A stretch of DNA of 64,000 bases from Nocardia exalbida NBRC 100660. GTDB lineage: Bacteria > Actinomycetota > Actinomycetes > Mycobacteriales > Mycobacteriaceae. The position numbers and the translations under genes were made by a program. The notes below the pieces were generated by a model. It was not told the origin of the DNA and ran no database searches. It was given only the letters and a program-made list of their open reading frames with translations. The DNA lies in NCBI RefSeq assembly GCF_000308575.1, contig NZ_BAFZ01000007.1:150913-214912 (forward strand), given 5' to 3'. Positions 33,997-44,054 of the stretch are shown here, piece after piece; position 1 is the first letter of the stretch; each line of letters opens with the position of its first letter.

Positions 33997-34105
33997 CCAC
34001 GGAGGGCCCCGCTCATGCCGAAATCGGAAGCAGCATGAGCGGTCAGGCCCATCGGCAGCGGAGCTGACCACGAGGAGCCCCGCTCACATCGGAAAGGGAC
34101 AAAGT
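33889..34105 (+). repeat. Three diverged 71-75 bp repeats of the ATGAGCGG...CCGCTCAT family
   Basis: Copies start at 33889, about 33960 and 34035, with spacing 71 and 75 bases, and the ATG of the next gene at 34106 stands exactly one unit (71 bases) after the last. The last copy (ATGAGCGGTCAGGCCC, then CGGCAGCGGAGC and CCCCGCTCA) aligns with the minus-strand unit at 7475-7699. Two copies end in a ribosome-site-like GGAAAGGG. Confidence 0.85.
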
Positions 34106-35017
34106 ATGGACACCGAGCAGATCTGCGCGGGGCGCGTCGTCATCGTCACCGGCGCGGGCCGGGGCATCGGCCGGGCGCACGCCCTCGCCTTCGCCGCGGC
34201 GGGCGCCCGCGTGGTGGTCAACGACATCGGTTCGACGCTGGACGGCGCGGCCACCGCGGAAACGCCCGCCGCTCAGGTGGTCGCGGAGATCGAGGCGCTC
34301 GGCGGCCAGGCAGTGGCCAACGGAGACGACGTCGCCGAGTGGGAAGGCGCCCGCAATCTCGTCCGCCAGGCCGTCGACACCTTCGGCAGGCTGGATGTGC
34401 TGGTGAACAACGCCGGTTTCGTGCGCGACCGGATGTTGGTCAACCTGAGCGAGGACGAGTGGGACGCGGTGGTCCGCGTGCACTTGAAGGGGCATTTCGC
34501 CACCATGCGGCACGCGATCGAGTACTGGCGCGCGGAGGCCAAGGCGGGCCGTCCGGTCGAGGGCCGGATCATCAACACCAGCTCCGGAGCGGGTCTGCAA
34601 GGCAGCGTGGGGCAGAGCAATTACGGCGCCGCCAAGGCGGGCATCGCGGGCCTGACGCTGACCGCGGCGGCCGAATTCGCGCGCTATGGCGTGACGGTGA
34701 ACGCGATCGCCCCGTCCGCGCGCACCAGGATGACCGAGACGGTGTTCGCGGACATGATGGCCAGACCGGAGGACGGCTTCGACGCGATGGCGCCGGAGAA
34801 CGTGTCGCCGCTGGTGGTGTGGCTGGGCAGCACCCAGTCCGCGGCGGTGACCGGACGGGTGTTCGAGGTCGAGGGAGGCAAGGTGGCGCTGGCCGACGGC
34901 TGGCGGCACGGGGTGGCCGTGGACCGCGGCGCGCGCTGGGATCCGGCCGAACTCGGCCCCGTCGTGGCCGATCTGATCGCCAAGGCGACTCCGCCGGAGC
35001 CGGTGTACGGGGCCTGA
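34106..35017 (+). CDS. Short-chain dehydrogenase (Rv3548c-type)
   Basis: A 303-residue SDR of the longer type: VIVTGAGRGIGRAHALAFAA, VLVNNAGFVRDRMLVNL, INTSSGAGLQGSVGQSNYGA with the catalytic YxxxK continuing AAKAGI. It resembles the peroxisomal multifunctional-enzyme type 2 dehydrogenase domain and the Hsd4A protein at 58977. GGAAAGGG precedes the ATG. Presumed co-transcribed with the SDR at 33084 across the repeat block. Confidence 0.85.
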   Translation: MDTEQICAGRVVIVTGAGRGIGRAHALAFAAAGARVVVNDIGSTLDGAATAETPAAQVVAEIEALGGQAVANGDDVAEWEGARNLVRQAVDTFGRLDVLVNNAGFVRDRMLVNLSEDEWDAVVRVHLKGHFATMRHAIEYWRAEAKAGRPVEGRIINTSSGAGLQGSVGQSNYGAAKAGIAGLTLTAAAEFARYGVTVNAIAPSARTRMTETVFADMMARPEDGFDAMAPENVSPLVVWLGSTQSAAVTGRVFEVEGGKVALADGWRHGVAVDRGARWDPAELGPVVADLIAKATPPEPVYGA

Positions 35018-35150
35018 TCGGCTTCGCCCTTCCGAGGCGCGTTCGCGGCACGGGGTCTAATATGGGCACCCATCCGTTCGGAAAGTCCCGTGTGAGAGTG
35101 GCGACCGGGCACAGAACTGCGCTTCGACTGATGAGGGGAAGGCTCGGCGC

Positions 35151-36329
35151 ATGGCAGGAGGTCGCGCATTCCGTGCGCTGGCAGCAGCCTGCGCCGTCGC
35201 GGGTTGCGCCCTGCTCGGCGGCCCGGCCGTCGCCGCCGCGCAACCTTCCTGCCCCTCGTGCGTCGCGGACCCCGCCCCGCCGCCCTATGACAGCGGTGAT
35301 TCCTGGTATTCGCTGACCGTGCCCGGGCAGGAGGCGGAGATCAGCGCGCCTCCGGCCCATGCGACCGCCGAAACCGGTTTGGCCACAGCGGGTTCGGCGG
35401 CGGCTGGATCCGCCGCCGGTTCCGCCGGGCTGGGTGTGGTGCTGGGTTCCGGCTCCGCCGGTCTCGGTGTAGTGCTCGGCACCGGGTCTGCGGCCCTCGG
35501 TTCCGCTGCGGGCGGTTCCGGCTCCGCTGTCCTCGGGACCGGTTCGGCCGCACTGGCGACTGGCTCCGCCGCACTGGGTTCCGGTTCCGTCTTGCTGGGC
35601 GGTACGGGTTCTGCCGCGTTGGGTGCGGGTTCCGCCGCGTTGGGTGCGGGCTCGGCGGTTGTGGGTGGTACCGGTTCGGCTGTACTGGGTACGGGCTCCG
35701 CCGCGTTGGGCACGGGTTCCGCCATCCTCGGCGGCACCGGTTCCGCCGCGGTCGGCTCGGCAGGCCTCGGATCCGCAGGTGTCGGTTCGGCCGCGACCGG
35801 TTCGGCCGCAACGGGTTCGGCCGCGACCGGTTCGGCCGCAACGGGTTCGGCCGCAACGGGTTCGGCCGCAACGGGTTCGGCCGCAACGGGTTCCGCCGCG
35901 TTGGGGTCTGCTGCCGTCGGATCCGCGAGTCCCCTACTGCTGTTGTTGATTCCGCTCCCGCAGGTGACCGCTCCGCCCGCCCCCGCGCTGCCACCGGTGA
36001 CCGTTCCTCCGGCGCCCGCCCCGGTGACACCGGGGACCTCGCCGATTCCGATCGCCGTGTCGACACTTCCACCGCTCGCCGCGCGGGAGCCCGATCTCGC
36101 CGCCCCGGCGTCTGATCTCGCCGCGCCGCCGCAGCAGCCCGCGACTCCGGCGGTCCTTCCGACCGGCTCCACCGACGCCCTTCCCGCGACGAAACTACTG
36201 CCGGTGATCGGCGGCCTGATCGCGCTCGGCCTCGCGGGAGCGGGGTCCGGCGTGATCAGCTTCCAGAGCGCGGCGGCCGCGCAAGCCAGGATCGACGCCG
36301 CCCGCGCCCAGTTCTTCCCGAGGCCGTGA
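35151..36329 (+). CDS. Surface protein with Gly-Ser-Ala repeats
   Basis: A 392-residue exported protein: signal peptide (FRALAAACAVAGCALLGGPA, cleavage near VAAAQP), a short cysteine pair (SCPSC), a central tract of about 190 residues built from units like LGTGSAALGSGS and GSAAT, a Pro-rich segment, and a C-terminal hydrophobic helix (LLPVIGGLIALGLAGAGSG) with a basic end that would anchor it. No catalytic domain. The repeats probably form an extended stalk. Seven exact GSAAT copies suggest slippage variation. Function unknown. Confidence 0.75.
   Translation: MAGGRAFRALAAACAVAGCALLGGPAVAAAQPSCPSCVADPAPPPYDSGDSWYSLTVPGQEAEISAPPAHATAETGLATAGSAAAGSAAGSAGLGVVLGSGSAGLGVVLGTGSAALGSAAGGSGSAVLGTGSAALATGSAALGSGSVLLGGTGSAALGAGSAALGAGSAVVGGTGSAVLGTGSAALGTGSAILGGTGSAAVGSAGLGSAGVGSAATGSAATGSAATGSAATGSAATGSAATGSAATGSAALGSAAVGSASPLLLLLIPLPQVTAPPAPALPPVTVPPAPAPVTPGTSPIPIAVSTLPPLAAREPDLAAPASDLAAPPQQPATPAVLPTGSTDALPATKLLPVIGGLIALGLAGAGSGVISFQSAAAAQARIDAARAQFFPRP
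35784..35888 (+). repeat. Seven tandem 15-bp repeats (GSAAT units)
   Basis: Seven consecutive copies of GGTTCGGCCGCAACG (with GCGACC variants), in frame within the surface protein gene. Copy-number change would add or remove five residues without breaking the frame. Confidence 0.95.
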
Positions 36330-36340
36330 GGGGGCAGCCG

Positions 36341-36856
36341 ATGAGCGTGAGCCGCATACGCGGTGACCTGCGGTCCTACCGCCGAGTCGCCGCCGCCGTC
36401 GACGCGGTGTGCGCGGTGGCGGCCGACTTCGACGCGACCACCCTCGACGAAGTCGTGCACGCGATCGCGGGCGAGCGGCGTCGTGACATCGAAATCGCCA
36501 GTGCGCGACTGGGTCCCGGCATATGCGGGCAGCGCCGGCTCTACCCCGACCGCGACGTGATCGTGCTCGCCGAGACACTGCCGAGCCGCGAGCACACCCT
36601 CGCGCACGAACTGGGTCACATCGTCTTCGACCACGAAGGCGCCCCCGCGCCGGAAGTGACGCTGGAGGCGAGCGACGACCTGATCGCCTACATGCTCAGC
36701 CAGCGCGCGCATCAGCGGATCGTCGACGACGGCGCCGACGAGCTCGCCGAATGGGAGGCCGAGACGTTCGCCGCCATGCTGATGACCCGATTGCGCGTGT
36801 TCAACAGCCGGGGCGCGGGCGTCTCGGTTCTCCGATTCGACGAGGCGCTCGGATGA
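36341..36856 (+). CDS. ImmA/IrrE-family metallopeptidase
   Basis: A 171-residue zinc peptidase-like protein. HELGH at residues 89-93 gives the two zinc histidines and catalytic glutamate, and EWEAETFAAMLM about 45 residues later supplies the third ligand. Family members (IrrE, ImmA) cleave XRE-type repressors; an EspR-like XRE gene lies 1.3 kb away. The ATG at 36341 follows GAGGGGG; a GTG at 36326 is less likely. Overlaps the next gene (ATGA). Confidence 0.82.
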   Translation: MSVSRIRGDLRSYRRVAAAVDAVCAVAADFDATTLDEVVHAIAGERRRDIEIASARLGPGICGQRRLYPDRDVIVLAETLPSREHTLAHELGHIVFDHEGAPAPEVTLEASDDLIAYMLSQRAHQRIVDDGADELAEWEAETFAAMLMTRLRVFNSRGAGVSVLRFDEALG

Positions 36857-37863
36857 TCCTGTGGTCGACGGCTCTGCTGGTCTGGATGGCCGCCGGCGCT
36901 CGGGTGGGTCGCGTCCTGGTCAAGCCCGCGACCACGGCCCGGGTGGCCATCGTCGTCGCGGTCGCCGCCGTCGCGCTCGCCGCGACCGTCGCGGTGCCCG
37001 AGATCGCTGTCGCGCTGGACGATCTCGCCCCGGACGGCGTGCCCGCGGGCCGACTGTCGGACGGCGTCGTCACCGCGAGCTGGATCGCGTTCACCACGGC
37101 CACCTCGGTGGTCGCCTCGGCCGCCTGGCCGGTGGTGTCGCGGCGCAACCTGCGGCAGGTCGCCCTGGTCGTCTACGGCGTCGGCCTTTGCGCGGCGATG
37201 GTCATGCTGACCTGGTCGTACACCTTCGGGTGGTCGGCGGTGGCCGCGGGCAGCGTGTTCGTCGTCGTCACCGGTCTGCGCACGCTGGACTGGACCGCGC
37301 TCGGCCGCGGTATCGCGCTCTACACGGCGGGCACGGCGGTGGTCGCGCTGCTCGCGGCAGGTCGGGTCCGGCGCGCGTTCCAGCACGCGCCCCCGGCCGC
37401 GCCCGGTAATCCCGCCTGGGCATGGCCGCTCTGGGGGCTCGCAAGCCTGCTCATCGCGCTCGGCGCGGTGTGGATCGTGGTGGAACTCTGGGTGCGCGCG
37501 CGGGTGCTGCTGCGCCGGATCCGCTCGCTGCACCGGACCATGGTCGGTCGCTTCCCCGAGGTGGTCGCCCACGAACAGAGCGGATTCTCCACGCAGCTCA
37601 AAGCTTCCGACCAGGTGGCGCAGATCATCGACGCACTGTATCTACAGTCCGGCGGCGGTCTCGTGCTCGCGGAACTGGCGCCGCCGCCTTCCTCGGTGGC
37701 CGACCGGGCCGCCCGGGTGGCGCGGTGGGCGCACGACCCGGCGGGGGAGACCCTTGTAGACGCACGGTGGATTGCTCCGCCCGAAGGCATTAGTCCCCGC
37801 GGCTGGGTCCAGGCCGTAGCACGGGCCTATCGGGCGAGCGCATCCGCACCCGCGCGAAATTGA
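36853..37863 (+). CDS. Membrane protein coupled to the ImmA-type peptidase
   Basis: A 336-residue integral membrane protein with about seven hydrophobic segments in the first 215 residues (for example ILWSTALLVWMAAGARVG and WPLWGLASLLIALGAVWIVV) and a cytosolic C-terminal domain of about 120 residues (LHRTMVGRFPEVVAHEQSGF onward). Translation is coupled to the peptidase gene. The same pair (peptidase plus polytopic protein) is common in actinobacteria next to XRE genes. It could be a signal receptor that controls the peptidase; this is inference. Confidence 0.75.
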   Translation: MILWSTALLVWMAAGARVGRVLVKPATTARVAIVVAVAAVALAATVAVPEIAVALDDLAPDGVPAGRLSDGVVTASWIAFTTATSVVASAAWPVVSRRNLRQVALVVYGVGLCAAMVMLTWSYTFGWSAVAAGSVFVVVTGLRTLDWTALGRGIALYTAGTAVVALLAAGRVRRAFQHAPPAAPGNPAWAWPLWGLASLLIALGAVWIVVELWVRARVLLRRIRSLHRTMVGRFPEVVAHEQSGFSTQLKASDQVAQIIDALYLQSGGGLVLAELAPPPSSVADRAARVARWAHDPAGETLVDARWIAPPEGISPRGWVQAVARAYRASASAPARN

Positions 37864-37876
37864 TCAACTTCGCGCG
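37851..37876. terminator. 26-bp dyad over the stop codon of the membrane protein
   Basis: CGCGCGAA and TTCGCGCG flank TTGATCAA, giving a near-perfect 26-base palindrome with one mismatched pair, and the TGA stop is in its centre. Terminator-like but could be a protein site. Confidence 0.5.
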
Positions 37877-38105
37877 AATCCGATCAATCTGACGCAAATG
37901 CGCGCGACCGATCGGACTATTCGGACAGACCGGTTGGATCGGGAATCTCCTTCAGGGCTAAGCGCGGCCGACGAACCACCCCCGAATGTACTTATCCGAC
38001 GCCCGATCCGAAGCGCAGCACTAACCGACGCGCGTCCGCGCCCCAATTTCTCGGGGCACCGACGCGCGCCGGTTGTGTGCTGTGCCCGCTTACGCGCGCA
38101 TAACA

Positions 38106-38140
38106 CAGCACAGTGCGACCCTGGGGGCCGCACTGTGCTG
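38106..38140. terminator. Strong stem-loop after the EspR-like gene
   Basis: Perfect 12-bp inverted repeat CAGCACAGTGCG / CGCACTGTGCTG around an 11-base loop, 15 bases past the EspR-like stop on the minus strand, placed between two convergent transcripts. Confidence 0.8.
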
Positions 38141-38154
38141 CCGTGCAGGAGAAC

Positions 38155-38571
38155 CTATTCGGTGCCGTCCGGAGGAATTTCGGGCAAGCCCTCGCTTGCC
38201 CGCAACTTCTCCGCCATAGACGTGAGTAGATTCTGTGATTCTTCGGACAAGTCGAACGCTCTACTCGACAGCCGTCGCAGTCCATAGCCCTGCAGCTGGG
38301 ACAGCAGCTCCAGATCGTGATCGATCTTGGCGGCATAGATGTCGTTGAAGAAGTAGTCCGGCTTGACTTTGAAGAACTTCGCCAGGGCGGCCACCGTCTC
38401 ATCCGACGGGTTCGTCCGTTGTCCCGACCGCAACTGCGACAGGTACGGTTTCGAGATCGGATGTCCGGAGGCCGTCAGCGCCGCCGCAACCTCCGCGTTG
38501 GTGTGCGGCTTACGCCCCGGGGGATGCACGGTTTCGAACAGCTTGTTCAGCCGCGCCGCGAAATCAGCCAT
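38155..38571 (-). CDS. EspR-like XRE transcriptional regulator
   Basis: A 138-residue protein that follows M. tuberculosis EspR nearly end to end: FAARLNKLFETVHPPGRKPH, then SKPYLSQLRSGQRTNPSDET (recognition helix and wing) and the C-terminal dimer part ending LRASEGLPEIPP. EspR is a nucleoid-associated regulator of the ESX-1 espACD genes. Single gene with a 24-bp dyad in front and a strong terminator behind. The nearby ImmA-type peptidase is a candidate for controlling its stability, which is inference. Confidence 0.85.
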   Translation of the reverse strand: MADFAARLNKLFETVHPPGRKPHTNAEVAAALTASGHPISKPYLSQLRSGQRTNPSDETVAALAKFFKVKPDYFFNDIYAAKIDHDLELLSQLQGYGLRRLSSRAFDLSEESQNLLTSMAEKLRASEGLPEIPPDGTE

Positions 38572-38930
38572 TGTGAGCCGCCCAATTCCCTTCGCTGTAC
38601 TAACAGTCGTTATCTCGGATACGTATCATTGATATTAGCGGCTCAGTAACTGAAAACCTACGCCTGATTCCGGATTTCCTTGAAGCTTCTAGGTCGGATG
38701 GCGGCGAAGGGGCTGGGACGGTCGGGTTTGCGGGTCACCCCAAGGCCTCTCGAGAACCCGCGGTACGAACCGGTTCTGGCCCGTCGCTGCGGTCTCGGGA
38801 GAGGGGGTCTTGATAGCCGCAAGATAGCTGACATCTCATGAACTGGGCGGTACATGGGTTTGTGTGGCGTACGACACGTTTGCGCCCGTGGGGGATGAAC
38901 GTTCAACCAACGCGCGCGAAATGGTTGAAG
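38572..38930. other. Intergenic region with a 24-bp dyad
   Basis: A 359-base gap between the EspR-like start and the end of fadA5, both minus strand. It holds the dyad at 38611-38634 and a ten-base palindrome TGAACGTTCA at 38896-38905. An 82-codon minus-strand frame (38658-38906) is Pro/Arg rich and not convincing. Confidence 0.5.
38611..38634. promoter_or_regulatory. Dyad TATC-N3-GATACGTATC-N3-GATA upstream of the EspR-like gene
   Basis: Two nested inverted repeats share one centre: perfect GATACGTATC (38618-38627) and outer TATC / GATA. It lies 40-63 bases before the start codon, a suitable place for autoregulation or promoter recognition. Confidence 0.55.
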
Positions 38931-40137
<1,207 letters not shown>

Positions 40138-40203
40138 AGCACTTGCCAGGGGCGGATCTGTCCGGTTTCTTTCCTCATTCTCGCTCCTGTGCTTCAATGA
40201 TTA

Positions 40204-40217
40204 TAGAACGTGTTTCA
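40204..40217. promoter_or_regulatory. KstR box, cyp125 side
   Basis: TAGAACGTGTTTCA matches TnnAACnnGTTnnA at all fixed bases, 21 bases before the cyp125 GTG. Confidence 0.88.
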
Positions 40218-40238
40218 GTTTGTCGAAGGAGACATCTG

Positions 40239-41498
40239 GTGGTAGACACTCGGAATGCCCGGCCGAATCTCCCGGACGGGTTCGACGTTACGGACCCCGA
40301 CATCTACGCCGAGCGTGTTCCGGTCCAAGAGTTCGCCGAACTGCGCCGGACGGCGCCGATCTGGTGGAACCCGCAATCGCCGGACGTCAGCGGCTTCCAC
40401 GACGAGGGCTTCTGGGTGGTGAGCAAGCACGCCGACGTCAAGGAGGTCTCGCGGCGCAGCGATGTGTTCTCCAGCTACGAGAACACCGCGATCCCGCGCT
40501 TCAACGACGACATCGCCCGGGAGCAGATCGAACTGCAGCGGATCGTCCTGTTGAACATGGACGCGCCCGAGCACACCAAGCTGCGCAAGATCATCTCGCG
40601 CGGCTTCACCCCGCGCGCCATCAACGGCCTGCGCGCGGAGCTGTCGGCCCGCGCGGAATCCATCGTGAAGGCGGCCGCCGAGGCGGGCTCCGGTGATTTC
40701 GTCACCCAGATCGCGTGCGAACTGCCGCTGCAGGCCATCGCCGAGCTGATCGGCGTCCCGCAGGAAGACCGGATGAAGGTCTTCACCTGGTCGAACGACA
40801 TGACCGGCTACGACGACCCGGAGAGCACCGCCGACCCGGTCGCGGCGTCCGCCGAGATCCTGGGTTACGCCTACCAGATGGCGGCCTCCCGCAAGCAGTG
40901 CCCGGCCGACGACCTCGTCACCACGCTGATCGAGGCCGATGTCGACGGTGACAAGCTCAGCGAGGAGGAGTTCGGCTTCTTCGTGATCATGCTCGCGGTC
41001 GCGGGCAACGAGACCACCCGCAACGCCATCTCGCACGGCATGATGGCGTTCTTGGAGAACCCCGACCAGTGGGAGCTGTTCAAGAAGGAGCGCCCGGCCA
41101 CGGCCGCCGACGAGATCATCCGGTGGGCCACGCCGGTCACCTCGTTCCAGCGGACCGCGCTGGAGGACACCGAGCTCGGCGGCGTGCAGATCAAGAAGGG
41201 CCAGCGGGTGGTCATGCTCTACCGCTCGGCCAACTTCGACGAGGACGTCTTCGACCACCCGGAGAAGTTCGACATCATGCGCACGGACAACCCGCACCTG
41301 GCCTTCGGCGGCACCGGCGCGCACTTCTGCATCGGGGCGAACCTCGCCCGGCTGGAGATCGATCTGATCTTCAACGCCATCGCCGATCACCTCCCCGACA
41401 TCAGCAAGGTCGCCGACGCGAAGCGGCTGCGTTCGGGCTGGCTGAACGGGATCAAGGAGTTCCCGGTCGAGTACAAGACCTGCCCGGTCGCACACTGA
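40239..41498 (+). CDS. cyp125: Cytochrome P450 CYP125 (steroid C26 monooxygenase)
   Basis: A 419-residue P450. I-helix AVAGNETTRNAISHGM, ExxR in DEIIRWATPVTSFQR, and heme loop LAFGGTGAHFCIGANLAR with the cysteine ligand. CYP125 oxidises the terminal C26 methyl of cholesterol or cholestenone to begin side-chain degradation; pairing with fadA5 is the same in M. tuberculosis. GTG 40239 follows GAAGGAG at proper spacing. Electrons may come from the ferredoxin at 58745 or others. Confidence 0.94.
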   Translation: MVDTRNARPNLPDGFDVTDPDIYAERVPVQEFAELRRTAPIWWNPQSPDVSGFHDEGFWVVSKHADVKEVSRRSDVFSSYENTAIPRFNDDIAREQIELQRIVLLNMDAPEHTKLRKIISRGFTPRAINGLRAELSARAESIVKAAAEAGSGDFVTQIACELPLQAIAELIGVPQEDRMKVFTWSNDMTGYDDPESTADPVAASAEILGYAYQMAASRKQCPADDLVTTLIEADVDGDKLSEEEFGFFVIMLAVAGNETTRNAISHGMMAFLENPDQWELFKKERPATAADEIIRWATPVTSFQRTALEDTELGGVQIKKGQRVVMLYRSANFDEDVFDHPEKFDIMRTDNPHLAFGGTGAHFCIGANLARLEIDLIFNAIADHLPDISKVADAKRLRSGWLNGIKEFPVEYKTCPVAH

Positions 41499-41506
41499 GA
41501 CACGAG

Positions 41507-41543
41507 AAAAGGCCCTCGCACCAGCACGGTGCGAGGGCCTTTT
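41507..41543. terminator. Bidirectional terminator between cyp125 and the NTF2-fold gene
   Basis: A 16-bp perfect stem, AAAAGGCCCTCGCACC / GGTGCGAGGGCCTTTT with loop AGCAC, so there are T-runs in both directions for the convergent genes. Confidence 0.93.
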
Positions 41544-41552
41544 CGTATGACC

Positions 41553-41972
41553 TCAGCCGACCGGACGCGCGGTCTTCATGGCGCGATCGACCTCCCAGAA
41601 CGCGCGCAGCGCGGTGATCTTGCCGTCGTCGTCCACCCGGTAGGTGAACACGCCGTCGGCGTCGATCAGGTGACCGCCGATGGTGCTGCGGATGGTGCCG
41701 GTGAAGGCGACTTCGTTGCCGCAGGCGAACGAGTCGCCGAACAGGAACTCGATCAGCTCGGTCTTCGCGATGGCCATGTCCCAGAACGCGGCGATGGCGT
41801 CGGTGCCGCGGTGGCCCTTGCCCTCCGGATCGAAGCCGGACGGGCCGATCGGGTCCTCCACGATGCCGTCCTCGGCGAACAGCGCGACCCAGGCCTGTTT
41901 GTCCCGCGCTCGCACGGCGGCCTGTGAGGCCAGGCCGGCAGCCCTGGCCGGATGCTCGGTTGCGGTGGTCAT
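41553..41972 (-). CDS. NTF2/SnoaL-fold protein resembling ketosteroid isomerase
   Basis: A 139-residue protein. The segment WVALFAEDGIVEDPIGPSGF resembles the MYADDATVEDPFG loop of bacterial ketosteroid isomerase, including the general-base aspartate, and the C-terminal VDDDGKITALRAFWEVD matches the last strand. The residue equivalent to the second isomerase aspartate appears to be Phe, and the tyrosine of the oxyanion hole is not evident. A steroid-handling role is plausible from context: it is the last gene of the KstR-preceded DUF35-ltp4-ltp3 operon. Starts 25 bases after the flavin oxidoreductase. Confidence 0.7.
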   Translation of the reverse strand: MTTATEHPARAAGLASQAAVRARDKQAWVALFAEDGIVEDPIGPSGFDPEGKGHRGTDAIAAFWDMAIAKTELIEFLFGDSFACGNEVAFTGTIRSTIGGHLIDADGVFTYRVDDDGKITALRAFWEVDRAMKTARPVG

Positions 41973-41997
41973 ACGGCCTCCCTCGGCCAGCGGGTCG

Positions 41998-42887
41998 TCA
42001 TCGTTCGGCAAGGACGGGTTCGGCGATGTACTGCTCGGCGAATTTGCGCAGCGAGTCCTGCTTGGCGGACAGTTCGCCGTCGAATCCGATGCCGTCGGCC
42101 AGCCAGGGCACCACGATCGCGTCGGTGACGCCCGCGTCGGCCAAGTCCTGATAGCCGGAGCGCCCGAACCGGTCGACGCACACCGCCTGGATCTCGAACG
42201 GCTCGCCGGATCGGCCGCACTCGGCGCGCAGCGCGTCGAGCTTGCCGATGGTGCCGCGCAGCTCCTCGTAGGTCATCATCGCCGAGGTCCAGCCGTCGCC
42301 CACCCGCGCCGCGCGCCGCAGTGCCGCGTCGGTGTGCCCGCCGATGTAGAACGGCACCGGCTCGCTCGGCGCCGGGCTGACCTGCAACGGATCGAAGTCG
42401 AAGAACTCGCCGTGGTACTCGGCCATGCCACCGGCCAGTACCAGTTTGATGACCTCGATCATCTCGTCCACCCGGGCGCCGCGCCGCGCGAAGGGCACCC
42501 CGCACCACTCGAATTCCTCGGGCGCCCAGCCGATTCCGACGCCGAAGCCGAAGCGGTTACCCGACAGGTTGGCCACCGAGCCGACCTGCCGGGCCAGCAG
42601 CAGCGGATTGCGGGAACCCAGCTTGAGCACGTTCGTGTAGAAGCGGATGCGGCTGGTGACGGCCGCCATGGCGGTCGCGCCGATGAGCGGGTCGACCCAC
42701 GGCGTGTCCGGGCCCCAGAACCTGCTGCCGTCGGCGGTGTAGGGGTACTTCGCCGCCGCCGACTTCATGTAGAACAGCGAATCCGGCAGCGCGATCGACG
42801 AGAAGCCGCACTCCTCGGCGGTTTTCGCGAGTTCGGTCAGCTGGTCCAGTGGACTCAGCGCGATGCCGACGGTGAACTTCAGCGGCA

Positions 42888-42888
<1 letters not shown>
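41998..42888 (-). CDS. LLM-class (F420-dependent) flavin oxidoreductase
   Basis: A 296-residue luciferase-like TIM barrel: the N-terminal FTVGIALSPLDQLTELAKTA, RIRFYTNVLKLGSRNPLLLA, FGVGIGWAPEEFEWCGVPFA and PFYIGGHTDAALRRAARVGD are family hallmarks. F420-dependent members reduce or oxidise enones and hydroxyls. Start ATG overlaps the ltp3 stop by one base, so it belongs to the sterol side-chain operon. A second, unlike family member is at 46182. Confidence 0.86.

Positions 42889-44050
<1,162 letters not shown>

Positions 44051-44054
<4 letters not shown>

Noticed and set aside
38896..38905. TGAACGTTCA palindrome considered as a KstR box
   Set aside because: The half-sites lack the two-base spacer of TnnAACnnGTTnnA.
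38658..38906. 82-codon minus-strand frame upstream of the EspR-like gene
   Set aside because: Low-quality composition and no initiation signal; region listed as intergenic.
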